The position numbers and the translations under genes were made by a program. The notes beneath the pieces were generated by a model that searched no databases, was not told where the DNA came from, and saw nothing but the letters and a program-made list of their open reading frames with translations. 53,651 bases of DNA from Modestobacter muralis (lineage in GTDB: Bacteria > Actinomycetota > Actinomycetes > Mycobacteriales > Geodermatophilaceae), in contig NZ_JAAGWH010000001.1 in the NCBI RefSeq assembly GCF_010682105.1, positions 1-53,651 on the forward strand, given 5' to 3'. Shown in pieces: positions 7,890 through 17,204 of this stretch (positions within the stretch are counted from its first letter, which is position 1; each line of letters opens with the position of its first letter).

Positions 7890-9851
7890 TCAGCCGCGCA
7901 CGACCTCGATGGGGGTGATGCCCTCCTCGGCGGGGAGGGTGAAGCCGAGCACCTGGGCGTAGAAGGACAGCTCGCCGTCGAGGGCAGCCCGGATGTTGGC
8001 GGCCTTGCGGAAGCCGTGCTGCTCACCGGCGAACAGCAGGTAGGCGTGCGGCACGCCCTTGGCGCGCAGCGCGGCGACCATCATCTCGGCCTGCTCCGGC
8101 GGCACCACCCGGTCCTCGTCGCCCTGGAAGACCGCCAGCGGGGTGTCGAGGGCGTCGACGTGGTGGATGGGGGAGCGCTCGGCGTAGACGTCGGCGCCGG
8201 AGGGCCACGGGGCGATCAACCCGTCGAGGTAGCGGGACTCGAAGGAGTGCGTGTCGGCGGCCAGCGCGGCCAGGTCGGCGACGCCGTAGTGGCTGGCGCC
8301 GGCGGCGAACACCCCGGGGCGGAAGGTCAGCGCGGCCAGCGTCGTGTAGCCGCCGGCCGAGCCGCCGCGGATGGCCAGCCGCGCCGGGTCGACCAGGTCC
8401 TGCTCGGCCAGCCAGCGCGCGCAGGACACCACGTCGTCGAGGTCGGCGATGCCCCAGTTGCCCTGCAGCGCATCGCGGTAGCGCCGGCCGTAGCCGGTCG
8501 AGCCGCGGTAGTCCACGTCGGCGACGGCGAACCCGCGCGAGGTCCAGTACTGCACCCCGAGGTCGAGCACGGCCCGGGCGGCGGCGGTGGGCCCGCCGTG
8601 CACCAGCACCAGCAGCGGCGGCCGCTCGTCGTCCGGGCCGGTCACCTGCGGGTTGGCCGGCGGGTAGAACAGCGCGTGGGCCTCGCCGACGCCGGAGTCG
8701 CCGGGCACGGTCGGGAAGGTGACGTGCCGGGGGCGGGAGAACCAGGCCGGGTCCAACCCGAGGTCGCGGGGCGGGCGGAGCACCTCGGCGGCGCCGTCGA
8801 GGGACGTGCGCAGGACCACCGGCTCCGACGTCGGGCCACCGGCCACGCAGACCACGGCGTCGGCGGCCGCGCGCACCTGGCCGAACGAGGCGTACTGCCA
8901 CGGCAGCTCCCGCACGGTGCCGTCGGCCTCGCGCACCGCGAGCCGGTCGGCGCCGTCGCGGGCGTACGCCAGCGCCACCCGGCCACCAGACAGCAGGGCG
9001 AACCGGCTCTGCCCGAACACCCACTGCGGGCCGGCGATGTCACTGCCCGGGTCCAGTACGAGCTCCATGCCGCCGGCGGGGGTCCAGCGGTAGAGGGCCC
9101 ACACGTCGGTGCGGTCGGCGAAGAACCACAGCGACCCGTCGGGCGCCCAGGTCGGCTGCACGACCGACTCCGGCTGCGCCCCCGACCGGCCGCCGGCGAC
9201 CACCGTCTCGGTGCCGTCGGGGGCGCGGACGACGAGCTCGGCGGCGTCCCAGGGCATGTCCGGGTGCTGCCACTGCAGCCACGACAGGGAGCCGTCGGGG
9301 GAGCGGCGGGGGTCGGAGACGAAGTCGGTGCCGGCGACGAGCACCTCGGTCGCGCCGTCGACGGCGACGCGCACCACCTCGTGGACGACCTCGGCCGAGG
9401 CGCCGCTCGCGGTGTGGGTCTCCCGGACGGCGAGCACCGCGGCGCCGCCCTCGACCACGGACAGGTCGGCGAACCGGACGCCGGCGGGCAGCTCCGGCTC
9501 GGGCGTCACCGCCACCGGCTCCGTGCTGCCGGCGACGACCCGGTACAGCCGCTGGTCGTCGTAGGAGGTGAGCCAGACCGTGCCGTCCGCGACCGTCCAG
9601 GCGCCGCCGCCGTACTCGTGCACACGGGTGCGGGCGTTCCACGGCGGGGGCAGCAGGTCGGTGGTCGTCCCGTCGGGGGAGCGGCGCACCAGCGCCGAGC
9701 GCCCGCCCTCGCTCGGCCTGCCCTCGGACCACCAGACGTCGTCCCCGTCGACGACCACCTCACCGAGCCGGGCGGCGGCACGCACCACCAGCTCGGAGGT
9801 GATCGGGGTCGGCCAGCTGCCGTGCGGGAGCGTCTGCGCGGGATCGGTCAC
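7890..9851 (-). CDS. Prolyl oligopeptidase family (S9) serine peptidase
   Basis: 653 residues. An N-terminal seven-bladed beta-propeller-like region (residues 20-370, repeated Trp/Asp-Gly strands such as [15 protein letters not shown] and [17 protein letters not shown]) precedes an alpha/beta hydrolase domain. The nucleophile is the Ser of [11 protein letters not shown], the acid is in [11 protein letters not shown] and the His is in GEQHGFRK, so the triad is complete. [14 protein letters not shown] holds the oxyanion region. No signal peptide is seen, which suggests cytoplasmic cleavage of short peptides or acyl-aminopeptidase activity. GTG at 9851 is preferred to an upstream ATG at 9953 because a TACGGT box ends 7 nt before it and the extra residues overlap the promoter region shared with ftsK. 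Confidence 0.93.
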   Translation of the reverse strand: MTDPAQTLPHGSWPTPITSELVVRAAARLGEVVVDGDDVWWSEGRPSEGGRSALVRRSPDGTTTDLLPPPWNARTRVHEYGGGAWTVADGTVWLTSYDDQRLYRVVAGSTEPVAVTPEPELPAGVRFADLSVVEGGAAVLAVRETHTASGASAEVVHEVVRVAVDGATEVLVAGTDFVSDPRRSPDGSLSWLQWQHPDMPWDAAELVVRAPDGTETVVAGGRSGAQPESVVQPTWAPDGSLWFFADRTDVWALYRWTPAGGMELVLDPGSDIAGPQWVFGQSRFALLSGGRVALAYARDGADRLAVREADGTVRELPWQYASFGQVRAAADAVVCVAGGPTSEPVVLRTSLDGAAEVLRPPRDLGLDPAWFSRPRHVTFPTVPGDSGVGEAHALFYPPANPQVTGPDDERPPLLVLVHGGPTAAARAVLDLGVQYWTSRGFAVADVDYRGSTGYGRRYRDALQGNWGIADLDDVVSCARWLAEQDLVDPARLAIRGGSAGGYTTLAALTFRPGVFAAGASHYGVADLAALAADTHSFESRYLDGLIAPWPSGADVYAERSPIHHVDALDTPLAVFQGDEDRVVPPEQAEMMVAALRAKGVPHAYLLFAGEQHGFRKAANIRAALDGELSFYAQVLGFTLPAEEGITPIEVVRG

Positions 9852-9857
9852 CGCCTG

Positions 9858-9863
9858 ACCGTA
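9858..9863 (-). promoter_or_regulatory. -10 box TACGGT of the S9 peptidase gene
   Basis: On the minus strand TACGGT ends 7 nt before the GTG at 9851, with no ribosome-binding site: a leaderless promoter. Confidence 0.6.
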
Positions 9864-9890
9864 GCCAGGCGGTGGCGAGCGGACCGGACC

Positions 9891-9961
9891 GCATGTGGAC
9901 AGACGGTGCCGCATGTGGCCAGCGGGACCCGGATGTGGACACGCTGCCCGCAATGGGCCCA
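9891..9961. repeat. 20-bp phased direct repeats in the ftsK / S9 peptidase intergenic region
   Basis: GCATGTGGACA (9891), GCATGTGGCCA (9911) and GGATGTGGACA (9931) are spaced exactly 20 bp apart, with a degenerate fourth copy (CAATGGGCCCA, 9951). Twenty base pairs is close to two helical turns, so the motifs lie on one DNA face. They sit between the two divergent leaderless promoters, which suggests binding sites for an oligomeric regulator. Confidence 0.6.
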
Positions 9962-9979
9962 GCCACCCGGGTCGCGGTT

Positions 9980-9985
9980 TACCGT
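9980..9985 (+). promoter_or_regulatory. -10 box TACCGT of ftsK
   Basis: TACCGT ends 7 nt before the ATG at 9992; no Shine-Dalgarno sequence is present. This decides the ftsK start, because the frame is open further upstream. Confidence 0.65.
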
Positions 9986-9991
9986 CGGCGC

Positions 9992-12520
9992 ATGCCTGCT
10001 CGCGCGACGACGTCGAACCGGGCGCCTGCTCGCGGCGGCAGCTCTGCCCGCCCGCGTGCCGGCGGCTCGACTGCCAAGAAGCGGCCCCCTGCCAAGAAGA
10101 CCGGTGCCACGGCCGCCCGCCGTCCGGCGCCGAAGAAGTCCCCTCTCGCCGGCAGCCTCTGGCGCGGTGCCTCGGGCGCCTGGGGCCTGCTGGCCCGCGG
10201 CGCCGGTGGCGTCGCCCGCTCGGTGGCCCGCCCCGCGGAGACCGAGCCGCTGGGTCCCGAACACCGCCGTGACGGCGTCGGCCTGGCCGTCCTGGGCCTG
10301 GCCATCGTGCTCGGCGCCGCGGCCTGGACCGAGGGGATCGGCCCGGTCGGTTCGTTGCTCACCGACGGCGTCCGCTGGGCGATCGGCTCGCTGACCATGG
10401 CGCTGCCGGTCGTGCTGTTCCTCGTCGCGGTCCGGCTGCTGCGCCACCCCCCGCACCCCGAGGCGCGCGGTCGGCTGCTGATCGGCTGGCTGAGCGTGGT
10501 GTCCGCCGTCGTCGGCGTGACCCACGTCGTCGGCTCCGGCGTCGGCGCAGGCGCCCGCTCCGGTGCCGGTGGGCTGCTCGGCTGGGCGGTCGGCACCCCG
10601 CTGACCGCCGGCGTGGGCAGCGTCGTCACGGTGATGCTGCTGGTCCTGCTGGCGTTCTTCGGCCTGCTCGTGGTCACCGCCACCCCGGTGCACCAGGTGC
10701 CCGAACGGCTGCGCGGCTGGCTCGACCGGCAGCTCGGCCGGGACGACGAGGACACCGACTACGACGAGTTCGACGAGGTCTACGAGGAGGAGGAGCCGGC
10801 CGCGCCGCGCGGCCGCCGCGCGCGCAAGAACGCCGTCGCCGCCCTCCAGGACACCCTGGACACCGGGGACATCGACCTGCCCCGCGTCGACCACGGCGCG
10901 CTGGAGGAGGCGCCGCTGGCCGTCGTCCAGGAGCCCCCGCCCCCGCCGGTGCCCACCCGCCGCCCGATCGTCGACCGCACGGCCCCGCCGGAGGACCTGC
11001 CCCCGATCGACGAGCCGGAGCAGCTCCGCATCCAGCCGGTGGAGGGCACCTACACGCTGCCCTCGCTCAGCGTGCTGCGCCCGGGCACCCCGCCGCGGGC
11101 CAAGTCCAAGGCCAACGACGTCGCCATCGAGGCGATCACCGGCGTGCTGGAGCAGTTCAACGTCGACGCCGCCGTCACCAGCTACACCCGCGGCCCGACG
11201 GTGACCCGCTACGAGATCGAGCTGGGCAACGCGGTCAAGGTCGAGAAGATCACCGCGCTGACCAAGAACCTCGCCTACGCCGTCGCCAACGACAACATCC
11301 GCATCCTGGCCCCGATCCCCGGCAAGTCCGCGGTCGGCGTCGAGGTGCCCAACACCGACCGCGAGACCGTCAGCCTCGGCGACGTCATGCGCTCCCAGGT
11401 GGCCAAGCAGGACCCGCACCCGATGCTGGTGGGCCTGGGCAAGGACATCGAGGGCGGCTTCGTCTGCGCCAACCTGGCGAAGATGCCGCACCTGCTGGTG
11501 GCCGGTGCCACCGGCGCCGGCAAGTCCAGCTGCATCAACTCGCTGCTGACCTCGCTGCTGCTGCGGGCCACCCCAGACCAGCTGCGGATGATCCTGGTCG
11601 ACCCGAAGATGGTCGAGCTCACGCCCTACGACGGCATCCCACACCTGATCACGCCGATCATCACCGACCCCAAGAAGGCCGCCACCGCGCTGGCCTGGCT
11701 GGTCGAGGAGATGGAGCAGCGCTACCAGGACATGCGGTCGACCGGTGTCCGGCACATCGACGATTTCAACAAGAAGGTCGAGCGCGGGGAGATCACCGCC
11801 CCGCCCGGCAGCGAGCGGGTCTACCAGCCCTACCCCTACATCCTGACGATCGTCGACGAGCTCGCCGATCTGATGATGGTGGCCCCGCGGGACGTCGAGG
11901 AGTCGATCGTCCGGATCACGCAGAAGGCCCGTGCCGCCGGCATCCACCTGGTGCTGGCCACCCAGCGGCCCTCGGTCGACGTCGTCACCGGCCTGATCAA
12001 GGCCAACGTGCCCTCGCGGCTGGCGTTCTCCACCTCCAGCCTCACCGACAGCCGGGTCATCCTCGACCAGCCGGGCGCGGAGAAGCTGATCGGCATGGGC
12101 GACGCGCTCTTCCTGCCGATCGGCGCGGGCAAGCCCATCCGCGTCCAGGGCGCCTACGTCTCCGACGCCGAGATCGAGGCGGTCGTCGAGTTCGTCAAGC
12201 GGCAGGGCGAGCCCGAGTACCGCGAGGAGGTCTTCACCGCCGCGGCGGGGGAGAAGAAGGAGATCGACGAGGACATCGGCAGCGACCTGGAGCTGCTGGT
12301 CCAGGCCGTCGAGCTCGTCGTCACCAGCCAGTTCGGCTCCACCTCCATGCTGCAGCGCAAGCTGCGGGTCGGCTTCGCCAAGGCCGGCCGGCTGATGGAC
12401 CTCATGGAAAGCCGCGGCATCGTCGGGCCGTCGGAGGGCTCCAAGGCCCGCGACGTCCTGCTCAAGCCCGACGAGCTGGAGTCGACGCTGTTCCTGCTCC
12501 GCGGTGGCGGAGACGCCTGA
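9992..12520 (+). CDS. ftsK: DNA translocase FtsK
   Basis: 842 residues. FtsK pumps DNA at the septum and helps resolve chromosome dimers. The order is: a basic Ala/Lys/Pro-rich N-terminus (1-75), a membrane domain with about four hydrophobic helices (roughly 88-240), an acidic then Pro-rich linker (245-350), the RecA-like motor with Walker [10 protein letters not shown] and Walker B-like [15 protein letters not shown], the [21 protein letters not shown] segment, and a C-terminal winged helix ([29 protein letters not shown]) that fits the DNA-sequence-reading gamma domain. The ATG at 9992 lies 7 nt after TACCGT; an earlier in-frame start at 9872 would cross the promoter repeats. A distinctive hairpin follows the stop codon. 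Confidence 0.96.
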   Translation: MPARATTSNRAPARGGSSARPRAGGSTAKKRPPAKKTGATAARRPAPKKSPLAGSLWRGASGAWGLLARGAGGVARSVARPAETEPLGPEHRRDGVGLAVLGLAIVLGAAAWTEGIGPVGSLLTDGVRWAIGSLTMALPVVLFLVAVRLLRHPPHPEARGRLLIGWLSVVSAVVGVTHVVGSGVGAGARSGAGGLLGWAVGTPLTAGVGSVVTVMLLVLLAFFGLLVVTATPVHQVPERLRGWLDRQLGRDDEDTDYDEFDEVYEEEEPAAPRGRRARKNAVAALQDTLDTGDIDLPRVDHGALEEAPLAVVQEPPPPPVPTRRPIVDRTAPPEDLPPIDEPEQLRIQPVEGTYTLPSLSVLRPGTPPRAKSKANDVAIEAITGVLEQFNVDAAVTSYTRGPTVTRYEIELGNAVKVEKITALTKNLAYAVANDNIRILAPIPGKSAVGVEVPNTDRETVSLGDVMRSQVAKQDPHPMLVGLGKDIEGGFVCANLAKMPHLLVAGATGAGKSSCINSLLTSLLLRATPDQLRMILVDPKMVELTPYDGIPHLITPIITDPKKAATALAWLVEEMEQRYQDMRSTGVRHIDDFNKKVERGEITAPPGSERVYQPYPYILTIVDELADLMMVAPRDVEESIVRITQKARAAGIHLVLATQRPSVDVVTGLIKANVPSRLAFSTSSLTDSRVILDQPGAEKLIGMGDALFLPIGAGKPIRVQGAYVSDAEIEAVVEFVKRQGEPEYREEVFTAAAGEKKEIDEDIGSDLELLVQAVELVVTSQFGSTSMLQRKLRVGFAKAGRLMDLMESRGIVGPSEGSKARDVLLKPDELESTLFLLRGGGDA

Positions 12521-12524
12521 AGGA

Positions 12525-12575
12525 CCCCGCTGCCCCCCACGCCTCGCGAGCTCGGCGCGGGGCCCTGCAGCGGGG
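12525..12575 (+). terminator. Structured terminator after ftsK (repeat family copy 1)
   Basis: CCCCGCTGC (12525-12533) pairs with GCAGCGGGG (12567-12575) around a 33-nt GC-rich interior. The whole element, starting directly at the stop codon, is nearly identical to the one after clgR, but the stem bases differ in a compensating way (CTGC/GCAG here, TCGC/GCGA there). Read as a folded RNA, probably a terminator. Confidence 0.7.
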
Positions 12576-12639
12576 CCGGGCGCGGGGGGACCGCAGCGAG
12601 GGTGGCGCTGGTCTCCCCGGTGACCGGCGCTGCGGCGCA

Positions 12640-12645
12640 TAGGAT
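12640..12645 (+). promoter_or_regulatory. -10 box TAGGAT of rimO
   Basis: TAGGAT ends 7 nt before the GTG at 12652; no ribosome site is present. A leaderless rimO message is inferred. Confidence 0.6.
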
Positions 12646-12651
12646 GGCCCG

Positions 12652-14160
12652 GTGCCTGCCCTGCCCCGCCCCGTGACGTCCCCCGAAGGGCAGCTCCTCG
12701 CCGCTCAGCACACCTCTGCACGGCGGGTCGCCGTGATCACGCTGGGCTGCGCCCGCAACGAGGTCGACTCCGAGGAGCTCGCCGGCCGGCTCGCCGGAGA
12801 CGGCTACGAGCTGGTCGCCGACGCGGAGGACGCCGACGCGGTGCTGGTGAACACCTGCGGGTTCATCGAGAGCGCCAAGAAGGACTCCGTCGACGCGATC
12901 CTCGCCGCGACCGACTCCGGTGCGCAGGTGGTCGCGGTCGGCTGCATGGCCGAGCGGTACGGCTCCGAGCTCGCCGGGGCGCTGCCCGAGGCCACCGTGC
13001 TCGGCTTCGACGACTACGGCGCGATCGGCGACCGGCTCGACGACGTCCTCACCGGCCGCCCGCTCGTCCCCCACACCCCGCAGGACCGGCGCACGCTGCT
13101 GCCGATCAGCCCGGTCGACCGCACCGCGGCCGCGCAGGCGCCCGACGCCCCCGCGATCCCCGGCCACGACTGGCTGCGCCGCAAGCGGCTGGCCAGCGGG
13201 CCCTCCGCCGCGCTGAAGATCGCCTCCGGCTGCGACCGGCGCTGCTCCTTCTGCGCCATCCCCGCCTTCCGCGGCTCGTTCGTCTCCCGCCCGGCCGGCG
13301 AGGTGCTCGGCGAGGCGCACTGGCTGGCCTCCACCGGCGTCACCGAGATCGTCCTGGTCAGCGAGAACTCCACGTCCTACGGCAAGGACGTCGGCGACCT
13401 GCGCTCGCTGGAGAAGCTCCTCCCGCAGCTGGCCGCCGTGCCCGGCATCGTGCGCGTGCGGGTGGCGTACCTGCAGCCGGCCGAGCTGCGGCCGGGCCTG
13501 CTGGAGACCATCGCCAGCACGCCGGGGATCGCCCCGTACTTCGACCTGTCGTTCCAGCACTCCTCGCCGACCCTGCTGCGCCGCATGCGCCGCTTCGGTG
13601 GCACCGAGGACTTCCTGGGCATCATCGCCCGGGCCCGCTCGCTGGCCCCCGGCGCCGGGTTCCGCACCAACGTCATCCTCGGCTTCCCCGGGGAGACCGA
13701 GGCCGACGTCGCCGAGCTCGAGCGCTTCCTGGTCGAGGGCCGGCTGGACGCGGTCGGTGTGTTCGGCTACTCCGACGAGGACGGCACCGAGGCGCTCACG
13801 CTGCCCGACAAGGTGTCCCAGGACGAGATCGACGCCCGCGTCCGGCGGATCACCGACCTGGTCGAGGAGCTCACCGCCCAGCGGGCCGAGGAGCGCATCG
13901 GCACCCTCGTCGACGTCCTGCTCACCGACGACCTGGGTGCGGAGACCGAGCCGGGCACCTGGGGCGGGCACGCCGCCCACCAGGACCCCGACGCGGACGG
14001 GACGACGACGGTGACCGGGGTGCCCGCAGGGGCGGTGCCCGGGCAGCTGGTGCGCGCCGAGGTGGTCGACACCGAGGGCGTCGACCTGATCGCCCGGGCG
14101 GTCGTGCACACCGGCGCGACGGCCATGGACCCGACGCTGGCCGTGCCGGCCGGGGTCTGA
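12652..14160 (+). CDS. rimO: Ribosomal protein S12 methylthiotransferase RimO
   Basis: 502 residues. RimO is a radical-SAM enzyme that adds a methylthio group to an aspartate of ribosomal protein S12. An N-terminal UPF0004 domain carries the first cluster cysteines ([39 protein letters not shown]). The radical-SAM CxxxCxxC is Cys194, Cys198 and Cys201 ([12 protein letters not shown]). [17 protein letters not shown] and the C-terminal TRAM-like region complete it. [15 protein letters not shown] favours RimO over MiaB, and a separate miaB is present at 49902. It is somewhat longer than E. coli RimO because of N-terminal and C-terminal extensions. It is followed by pgsA after 3 nt. Confidence 0.94.
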   Translation: MPALPRPVTSPEGQLLAAQHTSARRVAVITLGCARNEVDSEELAGRLAGDGYELVADAEDADAVLVNTCGFIESAKKDSVDAILAATDSGAQVVAVGCMAERYGSELAGALPEATVLGFDDYGAIGDRLDDVLTGRPLVPHTPQDRRTLLPISPVDRTAAAQAPDAPAIPGHDWLRRKRLASGPSAALKIASGCDRRCSFCAIPAFRGSFVSRPAGEVLGEAHWLASTGVTEIVLVSENSTSYGKDVGDLRSLEKLLPQLAAVPGIVRVRVAYLQPAELRPGLLETIASTPGIAPYFDLSFQHSSPTLLRRMRRFGGTEDFLGIIARARSLAPGAGFRTNVILGFPGETEADVAELERFLVEGRLDAVGVFGYSDEDGTEALTLPDKVSQDEIDARVRRITDLVEELTAQRAEERIGTLVDVLLTDDLGAETEPGTWGGHAAHQDPDADGTTTVTGVPAGAVPGQLVRAEVVDTEGVDLIARAVVHTGATAMDPTLAVPAGV

Positions 14161-14163
14161 GGC

Positions 14164-14859
14164 ATGAGCGCGCTGGGACCGGACGGGGCGGCCGATCCGG
14201 CAGCGACCCCGCCGCAGACCGCGCGCCTGGTCAACCTGCCCAACGCGCTGACCGTGCTGCGGCTGGCCGTGGTGCCGTTGTTCGCGCTGCTGCTGCTCTC
14301 CGACGGCGGCATGGACGACGAGCGCCGCTACTGGGCCACGCTGTTCTTCGCCCTGGCGATCATCACCGACCGCTACGACGGGATGATCGCCCGGCGCACC
14401 AACCAGGTCACCGAGTTCGGCAAGCTCGCCGACCCGATCGCGGACAAGGCGCTCACCGGCACCGCCCTGCTCGGGCTCTCGGTGCTCGGGCTGCTGCCGT
14501 GGTGGGTGACCGTCGTCGTCCTGGTCCGCGAGGTGGGGGTCACCCTGCTGCGGTTCTGGGTCATCCGGCACGGCGTCATCGCCGCCAGCCGCGGCGGCAA
14601 GGCCAAGACCGTGTTGCAGGCGCTGGCCATCGGCATGTACATCCTGCCGCTGGACGGGCTGTTCGGCACCGCCCGCTGGTGGGTGATGGCCGCGGCCGTG
14701 GTCCTCACCGTGGTCACCGGCATCGACTACGTCTACCGAGCGCTGACGTTGCGCCGCACCAGCGCGCGCGCCATGGCCGCCGCGGCGGAACGGCGGGCCG
14801 CCGGGGGCACCGGTCGCGGGGCCGGCACCGGTGAGGCCCGCCGGGACACCGCGGCATGA
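14164..14859 (+). CDS. pgsA: CDP-diacylglycerol-glycerol-3-phosphate 3-phosphatidyltransferase
   Basis: 231 residues, integral membrane. It transfers a phosphatidyl group from CDP-diacylglycerol to glycerol 3-phosphate, the step toward phosphatidylglycerol and cardiolipin. The full CDP-alcohol phosphotransferase motif is present: D69-x2-D72-G73-x2-A76-R77-x8-G86-x3-D90-x3-D94. LVNLPNALTVLRLAVVPLFALLL is the usual first helix, and four to five further hydrophobic segments follow. The C-terminal 40 residues are Ala/Arg/Gly-rich and unlikely to be structured. Its ATG is 3 nt after rimO and its stop overlaps the cinA start (ATGA), so rimO-pgsA-cinA read as one transcript. Confidence 0.94.
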   Translation: MSALGPDGAADPAATPPQTARLVNLPNALTVLRLAVVPLFALLLLSDGGMDDERRYWATLFFALAIITDRYDGMIARRTNQVTEFGKLADPIADKALTGTALLGLSVLGLLPWWVTVVVLVREVGVTLLRFWVIRHGVIAASRGGKAKTVLQALAIGMYILPLDGLFGTARWWVMAAAVVLTVVTGIDYVYRALTLRRTSARAMAAAAERRAAGGTGRGAGTGEARRDTAA

Positions 14860-15440
14860 GCACCGCGCCGGCGCCCGGTCAGCTGCCCGCGTCGGTGCAG
14901 CGGGTGCACGAGGCGCTGCTGGCCCGCCGGGAGACCGTCGCGGCCGCCGAGTCGCTCACCGCCGGCCTGTTCTGCGCCACCCTGGCCTCCGTCCCCGGAG
15001 CCAGCGCCACGCTGCGCGGCGGGGCGGTCGTCTACGCGACCGACCTGAAGACCACCCTGGCCGGCGTCCCCGCCGAGCTGCTGGCCGCCCACGGGCCGGT
15101 CAGCGAGCCCACGGCTGCCGCGCTGGCCGAGGGGATCCGCCGCCGCTGCGGTGCCACGTGGGGGATCGGGCTGACCGGCGTGGCCGGTCCCGACCCGGTC
15201 GACGGGCACGCCCCGGGGCGGGTGTACCTCGGTCTCAGCGACGGGCTCGTCACCGTCGTACACGAGCTGGACCTGCCCGGTGACCGGGCCGCGGTGCGGG
15301 CCGCTGCCGTCGAGACGGCCTTCCGGCGGCTGCTCGACCGGCTGGGTGAGCACCCGCTCCCCGACGCCGCCGGGGCGGGGAACGCGCAGGGTGCACAGGG
15401 CGTTACGCCTGGAGCGGACGAGCCCGACTCTGCTCGGTGA
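14856..15440 (+). CDS. cinA: CinA C-terminal domain protein (nicotinamide-nucleotide amidohydrolase PncC)
   Basis: 194 residues, only the C-terminal amidase domain of the longer two-domain CinA proteins. Members of this family deamidate NMN to nicotinic acid mononucleotide. Motifs: TVAAAESLTAGLFCATLASVPGASATLRGG (catalytic Ser region), VVYATDLKTTLAGVP, HGPVSEPTAAALAEGIRRR and GIGLTGVAGPDPVDGHAPG. The last 30 residues (after LGEHP) are low complexity. The ATG overlaps the pgsA stop by 4 nt. The synteny pgsA-cinA-clgR is a common actinobacterial arrangement. Confidence 0.9.
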   Translation: MSTAPAPGQLPASVQRVHEALLARRETVAAAESLTAGLFCATLASVPGASATLRGGAVVYATDLKTTLAGVPAELLAAHGPVSEPTAAALAEGIRRRCGATWGIGLTGVAGPDPVDGHAPGRVYLGLSDGLVTVVHELDLPGDRAAVRAAAVETAFRRLLDRLGEHPLPDAAGAGNAQGAQGVTPGADEPDSAR

Positions 15441-15541
15441 CCCGGGTCTCGGCCGCGTACGGTGAGCACACGGTGTCCGGCGGTCCTCCGACGGAGCCGC
15501 TGCTCGTTCGACTCGCTCGCCAGAGTGGACAGGAGACGGCC

Positions 15542-15982
15542 ATGACGCTGCTGCGGACCCAGCTCGGCAACACGCTGCGGGGTCACCGCCTGCGTCAGCG
15601 GCGCACCCTGCGCGACGTCTCCGGCGAGGCCCGGGTCAGCCTGGGGTACCTCTCCGAGGTCGAGCGCGGTCAGAAGGAGGCGTCCTCCGAGTTGCTCGCC
15701 TCCATCTGCGACGCCCTCGACGTCGAGCTGGCCGACCTGCTGGCCGAGGTGAGCCTGGAGATGCGGCTCGCCGACCCGGCCGGCCGCCCGGTCCGCCCCG
15801 TCGCACTGGCCCGTCCCGGCACCCGCGAGGACGACGCCGCGGCGGCTGCCGACGAGACGAGCGAGCAGGCCGCCGGTGCTGCCGAGGCGCCCGTCGCCGA
15901 GCCCGCGCTGGCCCTGGTCGGCGGCGGGCAGGCGGCCCGCTCGGCCGCCCGGGCGCGTGGCGCCGTCTCACTCGCCGCCTGA
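15542..15982 (+). CDS. clgR: Helix-turn-helix regulator ClgR
   Basis: 146 residues. ClgR activates clp protease and other stress genes in actinobacteria. The XRE-type HTH is at residues 5-65 (LGNTLRGHRLRQRRTLRDVS then YLSEVERGQKEASSELLASI). The chain continues with an Ala/Glu-rich linker and ends in S-L-A-A. ClgR orthologues are degraded by ClpP, and a C-terminal Ala-Ala is a known recognition feature, so this tail is probably a degron. I chose the ATG at 15542, preceded by AGGAGA, because it begins right at the HTH domain; an in-frame start at 15437 overlaps cinA. Synteny with pgsA and cinA supports the name. I looked for a ClgR operator upstream and found none I would defend. Confidence 0.88.
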   Translation: MTLLRTQLGNTLRGHRLRQRRTLRDVSGEARVSLGYLSEVERGQKEASSELLASICDALDVELADLLAEVSLEMRLADPAGRPVRPVALARPGTREDDAAAAADETSEQAAGAAEAPVAEPALALVGGGQAARSAARARGAVSLAA

Positions 15983-15989
15983 CGAAGGA

Positions 15990-16040
15990 CCCCGTCGCCC
16001 CCCACCACTCGCGAGCTTGCGGCGGGGCCCTGCGACGGGG
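15990..16040 (+). terminator. Structured terminator after clgR (repeat family copy 2)
   Basis: CCCCGTCGC (15990-15998) pairs with GCGACGGGG (16032-16040). It lies 8 nt after the stop and closely matches the element after ftsK over about 60 nt, with paired base changes in the stem. Confidence 0.7.
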
Positions 16041-16280
16041 CCGGTAGGCGCTGTACCCGGTGGTGGGCGTTGGGGCGGGTGTGACTGGGGCCGAACCCGC
16101 GTCCGCGGCCCGGATCGGGCTGGTCGTCCGGGGGTGTGTCCGTACAGGCTGGTCAGCGGCCCGTCGCGGTTCCGGTCACCGGCGTCCCGAACCGTCCACG
16201 ACCGGGCGCCCCGCGCGACACGACCGACGCTCGGTGTCCACCTCCTTGACCCGGTGCGACCGGGGAGGCACAAAGAGTCC
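16041..16280. other. Intergenic region upstream of the TetR gene
   Basis: About 240 bases without a convincing gene. A TTGACC hexamer lies near 16245 and GGGGAGG (16262-16268) serves as ribosome site for the gene at 16281. No operator palindrome stands out. Confidence 0.4.
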
Positions 16281-17078
16281 ATGTCTTCCCCCGGATCCCG
16301 CTCCTCGCAGCCGCAGCACCCCTCGCTCCCGGTGCCGGCCGCCGGCGCGCGTGGCGGGGTCACGGTGCTGGAGGCCCACGCCGCCGAGGCTGCCGCTGCC
16401 GAGGCCGCGGCCGTCGGCGGACAGCACCTGACCACGCCGGTGCCGGCCGGCGCCGCGTTCATGCAGCCCCCGGCCCCCGGTCACCAGTACACCGCCCCGG
16501 TGCCGTCGCTGGCCTCCGTGCCCGCGCCCCGGCCCCTCGTCACCGGCCCGCGTCCGGACCCCCGCCGTCCCGCCGCCCGCACCGGCGTCGCCATGAGCCG
16601 CACCCGCCGCGGCCTGCTCGCCGGGGCCCGCACCGCCTTCGCCGAGCGCGGGGTCAAGAAGACGACGATGCAGCACATCGCGGCGGCGGCCAACGTCGCC
16701 AAGGCCACGCTGTACAACCACTTCCGCACCAAGGACGACGTCGCGCACGCGCTGATCGCCTTCGAGCTCGACCGCCTCTCGGCCCTGGCCGCGGAGCTGC
16801 CGCTGACCGTCGCCGTCCCTGCGCTGGCCGAGGAGGTCGGCGGCCACCCGGTGCTGCGCCGGCTGGCCGAGAACGAGCCGGAGACGCTGGTGCAGATGAT
16901 GGCGCTGGACGCCGACCGCTGGGCCGACGTCGTGGTGACCCTCGGCTCGGCACTGCGCATCTCCCGCCCCGAGGCCGAGCTGGTCTGCCGCTGGCTGCTG
17001 GGCCTGGTGCTGCAGCCGGGCACCGTACAGGAGCGTGCCGCGCAGGCCGCCGTCGTCACCGGGCAGCTCGTCGGCTGA
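16281..17078 (+). CDS. TetR/AcrR-family regulator with long disordered N-terminus
   Basis: 265 residues. The first 104 are Ala/Pro-rich low complexity; the TetR DNA-binding domain begins at Met105 (MSRTRRGLLAGARTAF, then KKTTMQHIAAAANVAKATLYNHFRTKDDVAHALI, helices 2 and 3). A ligand-binding helical region of about 105 residues follows. GGGGAGG lies 12 nt before the ATG at 16281; Met105 (16593) is an alternative start that would give a short TetR protein. The 3' end, including the stop codon, is part of a 62-bp tandem duplication. It precedes the sugar importer block and could regulate it, but this is inference from position only. Confidence 0.8.
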   Translation: MSSPGSRSSQPQHPSLPVPAAGARGGVTVLEAHAAEAAAAEAAAVGGQHLTTPVPAGAAFMQPPAPGHQYTAPVPSLASVPAPRPLVTGPRPDPRRPAARTGVAMSRTRRGLLAGARTAFAERGVKKTTMQHIAAAANVAKATLYNHFRTKDDVAHALIAFELDRLSALAAELPLTVAVPALAEEVGGHPVLRRLAENEPETLVQMMALDADRWADVVVTLGSALRISRPEAELVCRWLLGLVLQPGTVQERAAQAAVVTGQLVG

Positions 17079-17204
17079 CGCCGGGAGCATCGAGCGAGCG
17101 CCAGCGAGTGAGGCGCGGACCGAGGGTGCTCGTCGGCTGACGCCGGGAGCATCGAGCGAGCGCCAGCGAGTGAGGCGCGGACCGAGGGTGCTCGTCGGCT
17201 GACG
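17066..17204. repeat. 62-bp tandem duplication spanning the TetR stop codon
   Basis: Units begin at 17066, 17128 and 17190 (period exactly 62). The first two copies look identical; the third covers about 15 bases. Each unit starts with the last codons L-V-G and TGA of the gene. Inside each unit GCGCC...GGCGC and GAGCA...TGCTC can pair, so a terminator-like hairpin is duplicated with the stop codon. Confidence 0.92.

Noticed and set aside
15441-15541. Search for a ClgR operator in front of clgR
   Set aside because: CGC- and GCG-containing strings exist but none has the spacing and symmetry of the described ClgR motif.
12521-16043. Similar elements after ftsK and clgR considered as mobile-element ends
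   Set aside because: No transposase lies between or near them, no target-site duplications are seen, and compensatory stem changes argue for a functional RNA hairpin.
17066-17204. Possible CRISPR-like repeat at the TetR 3' end
   Set aside because: The copies are directly adjacent without spacers, only 2.2 units, and no cas gene is present: a tandem duplication.
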